This document shows, piece after piece, positions 5,598-7,495 of a stretch of 7,495 nucleotides of DNA (positions are counted from its first letter, which is position 1; every line of letters begins with the position of its first letter). Below the pieces are notes generated by a model. That model did not search any database. It was not told where the DNA came from and saw nothing but the letters and a program-made list of their open reading frames with translations. Made by a program: the position numbers and the translations under genes. This stretch comes from JAICKM01 sp035693165 (GTDB lineage Bacteria > Chloroflexota > Chloroflexia > QHBQ01 > JAICKM01). Where the stretch lies: NCBI GenBank assembly GCA_035693165.1, contig DASSGZ010000110.1:1-7495 (forward strand). Reading direction: 5' to 3'.

Positions 5598-6164
5598 TCA
5601 CAACACCTCGAAGCCCAGAATTTGCTGCGCCAGCAAGCCCAGGCCCAGCAGCAGCAGCACGCCGCCGGAGGCCAGTTCCGCGCGGCTGCCCAACCGGGCG
5701 CCGAGTCGCCGGCCCAGCGCCAGGCCCAGGAAAGTCAGCGCCAGCGCCTGGACGGCGATGTAGACCACGGCGAGCCCGATCGCCACGTCCAACACGCCCA
5801 GCGAGAACCCCACCGCCAGCTCGTCCAGGCTAATCGTGAGGCCGGTCCAGAACAGCCGCGGCCCCTCGACGGTGGCCAGGGCGGGCACGGCATCGTCGTC
5901 GTCTTCGCCCAGCGCCTCGCGCACGGCCAGCGCGCCCACGGCGATCAAGACGAGCGCCGCCGCATACTCGGCCAGCACGCCGAGCGTGCTGCTCACGGTT
6001 TGCCCGATCAGCAGCCCCACCAGCGGCATCAACCCCTCGAACAGCGCAAAGGTGACGCCCACGCGCAGCCAGCGGGTGCGCGGTAGCCCGGCCAACCCCA
6101 GACCCACGGCGAAGGCCAGGTTATCCAGCCCTAGCGAGACAAACAGCAGGATGGCGGCGAGCAT
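5598..6164 (-). CDS. MntP-family (DUF204) membrane protein, putative Mn2+ or other cation exporter
   Basis: This small integral membrane protein of 188 aa has the usual length for MntP. About six hydrophobic segments are visible (near 1-23, 35-56, 62-82, 105-125, 128-150, 165-186). It shows the internal duplication typical of the family: SLGLDNLAFAVGLGLAG (10-26) in the first half and ISLDELAVGFSLG (111-123) in the second, each with the membrane Asp (D14, D114) expected in the ion path. FALFEGLMPLVG (39-50) matches the conserved second helix with its Glu (E43). The loop at 86-103 carries a run of acidic residues (EDDDD). The start ATG 6164 is 12 bp after the ketosynthase stop, with a modest GGGG 11-14 bases upstream, suggesting co-transcription. 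No leader space exists for a manganese riboswitch. Manganese export is the best family-based guess; the neighbourhood does not suggest metal regulation. Confidence 0.8.
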   Translation of the reverse strand: MLAAILLFVSLGLDNLAFAVGLGLAGLPRTRWLRVGVTFALFEGLMPLVGLLIGQTVSSTLGVLAEYAAALVLIAVGALAVREALGEDDDDAVPALATVEGPRLFWTGLTISLDELAVGFSLGVLDVAIGLAVVYIAVQALALTFLGLALGRRLGARLGSRAELASGGVLLLLGLGLLAQQILGFEVL

Positions 6165-6176
6165 CCAGGATCGCCC

Positions 6177-7475
6177 CTACAGCCCGGCGGGCAGCCGCGC
6201 CGGCGCACTCGCCGGCTTTTCGCCGCGGACGATGATCGCCGCGTTCCCGCCGCCCATGCCAACGCTGATTGAGAGCGCCAGGTCGACCGGCATCCGGCGG
6301 CCCACACCCGGCACATAGTCGAGATCGCACGCGGGATCGGGCACTTCCAGCCCGTGGGTCGGCGGCACGTGGTCCCGGCAGGCGGCGAACAGGGTGGCCA
6401 GGAGTTCGACCGCGCCCGCCGCGCCCAGGCTATGGCCCACGCTGCCCTTGATGCTGCTCACGGCCATGGCCCGCGCGTGGGCGCCGAAGACCTGCTTGAG
6501 CGCGTTGGTTTCCGCCAGGTCGTTGATGCGCGTGCCGGTGCCGTGCGCGTTCACGTAGCCGATGCGCTCACCGGGCACCCCGGCGTCGGCCAGCGCCTCG
6601 CGCAAGCAGGCGATCAGGCCGGGCGGACTCGCCACCGGGATGTCGGTCATATCGTAGGCATCGGCGCGCTGCCCGTAGCCCAGGATCTCGCCATAGATGC
6701 GCGCGCCGCGGGCCAGCGCGTGATCGCATTCTTCAAGCACGAACACTGCCGCCCCTTCGCCCAGGACCGTGCCGTCGCGGCGCAGGTCGAAGGGCCGGCA
6801 GCAGCCCGATCGCGACCCCGTCTGGTTCTGGGCAAAGCCCGCCGCGACGATCTCACTCACGCCCGCCTCGGCGCCCCCGGCCAGCATGATCTCGGCGCGC
6901 CCGTACTTGATCTTCTCATACGCGGCGATGATCGACTCGGCCCCCGCCGCCGTGGCTCCGCTCACCGTGACCAGCGGCCCGGCCAGCGCGAAGCGGATCG
7001 AGATCACCGACGTGGGCGCATTGGGCATGGTCATGCCGAACAGGTGTGGCGACACGCCCCGCGCGCCTCTGGCCTGGAGTTGCGCGAACTGCTCAGCGAG
7101 AATGCTTGTGCTGGGATACGCCGTGCCGACCGCCACCCCGTAACGCTCCTGCCGCTCGGCGCTACGCGCTCCGCCCCGTAGCTCCTGGCGCGGCAGATCG
7201 AGCCCGGCGTCGGCCACCGCCATCTCGGCGGCGGCCAGCGCATATTGCTGCACCGGCGCCAGGATGCGAGCGTCGCGGGCGCTGATGCCATAGGCGGCGG
7301 AGTCAAAGTCCCGCACCTCGGCGGCATACTGCAGCGGCGAACGTGCCGGATCGAAGCGGGTCGCCCGCCGCACCCCGCTCTCCCCGGCGACCAGCCGCGC
7401 GAAAAACGCCTCCGCCGTATTGCCCAGCGGGGTAATTGCCCCCACCCCGCTGATCACAACCCGTCTGCTTTCCAT
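6177..7475 (-). CDS. FabF-like beta-ketoacyl synthase homologue lacking the catalytic cysteine (Cys to Thr)
   Basis: This 432-aa thiolase-fold protein is related throughout to FabF (about 413 aa). It has VVISGVGAITPLGN (6-19), a GGAEAG segment (200-205), RPFDLRRDGTVLGEGAA (227-243), NAHGTGT (309-315) and SSIKGSVGHSLGAAGAVE (340-357). The active-site histidines H311 and H348 and lysine K343 are present. At the nucleophile elbow the sequence is GPLVTVSGATAAG. Counting from the GP pair, as in FabF GPSISIATACTSG, the Cys position is Thr175 (codon ACG, 6951-6953). The gating-loop phenylalanine of GFGG is Met407 (GMGGGN). Condensation through an acyl-Cys is therefore not expected. Decarboxylase or chain-length-factor-like roles, as in cysteine-less ketosynthase homologues with Gln, are possible. 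There is a small insertion near 100-110 and a 14-residue tail. ATG 7475 follows GAAGGA at three bases. A partner gene may lie beyond the window edge. Confidence 0.88.
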   Translation of the reverse strand: MESRRVVISGVGAITPLGNTAEAFFARLVAGESGVRRATRFDPARSPLQYAAEVRDFDSAAYGISARDARILAPVQQYALAAAEMAVADAGLDLPRQELRGGARSAERQERYGVAVGTAYPSTSILAEQFAQLQARGARGVSPHLFGMTMPNAPTSVISIRFALAGPLVTVSGATAAGAESIIAAYEKIKYGRAEIMLAGGAEAGVSEIVAAGFAQNQTGSRSGCCRPFDLRRDGTVLGEGAAVFVLEECDHALARGARIYGEILGYGQRADAYDMTDIPVASPPGLIACLREALADAGVPGERIGYVNAHGTGTRINDLAETNALKQVFGAHARAMAVSSIKGSVGHSLGAAGAVELLATLFAACRDHVPPTHGLEVPDPACDLDYVPGVGRRMPVDLALSISVGMGGGNAAIIVRGEKPASAPARLPAGL

Positions 7476-7495
7476 CGATCCTTCGGTTCCTCACT

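Noticed and set aside
5598..6164. yybP-ykoY manganese riboswitch before the MntP-like gene
   Set aside because: Only 12 bp separate this gene from the ketosynthase stop, too short for a riboswitch.

Overview
High-GC bacterial DNA that most resembles a Chloroflexota (green non-sulfur) genome. This assignment is an inference. It rests on the substrate-binding lipoprotein, whose Cys is followed by a long Ala/Thr/Pro linker, on an ABC sugar transporter cluster with no ATPase gene, and on dispersed palindromic repeats of the 'CACCGCGAAG...' and 'GTAGGGGCCGG...' kinds that I recall from such genomes. No rRNA, tRNA, CRISPR or transposase gene is visible.

Left end (2-853, + strand): the C-terminal part of an HpcH/HpaI-type class II aldolase, a 78-bp inverted repeat, then a complete small VOC metalloprotein of the YaeR/GloA2 type. 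The VOC gene converges on the transporter genes with only 23 bp between stop codons.

Centre (877-5368, all - strand; read right to left): a LacI-family repressor, then a family-1 solute-binding lipoprotein, a MalF/UgpA-type permease and a MalG/UgpE-type permease. Together these form a CUT1 carbohydrate importer with its likely regulator. The last three genes are separated by 27 and 9 bp and look like one operon. The repressor has a clear sigma70-type promoter whose start region is covered by a perfect 14-bp palindrome with a central CpG, as expected for autoregulation by a LacI-family protein. The 253-bp gap between repressor and binding protein holds a tandem pair of 36-bp units, each with an 8-bp-stem palindrome, plus a GC-rich hairpin in the leader of the binding-protein gene. 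The transported sugar cannot be read from the sequence.

Right end (5598-7475, - strand): a FabF-like ketosynthase followed 12 bp later by a MntP-family membrane protein, then a hairpin that may be a terminator. The ketosynthase keeps both active-site histidines and the lysine, but the nucleophilic cysteine is replaced by threonine (T175). It is therefore probably not a normal condensing enzyme. This is the most unusual gene here.

Two diverged copies of the 78-bp inverted repeat (366-443 and 5469-5546), in the same orientation, bracket the VOC gene, transporter and repressor as a cassette of about 5 kb.
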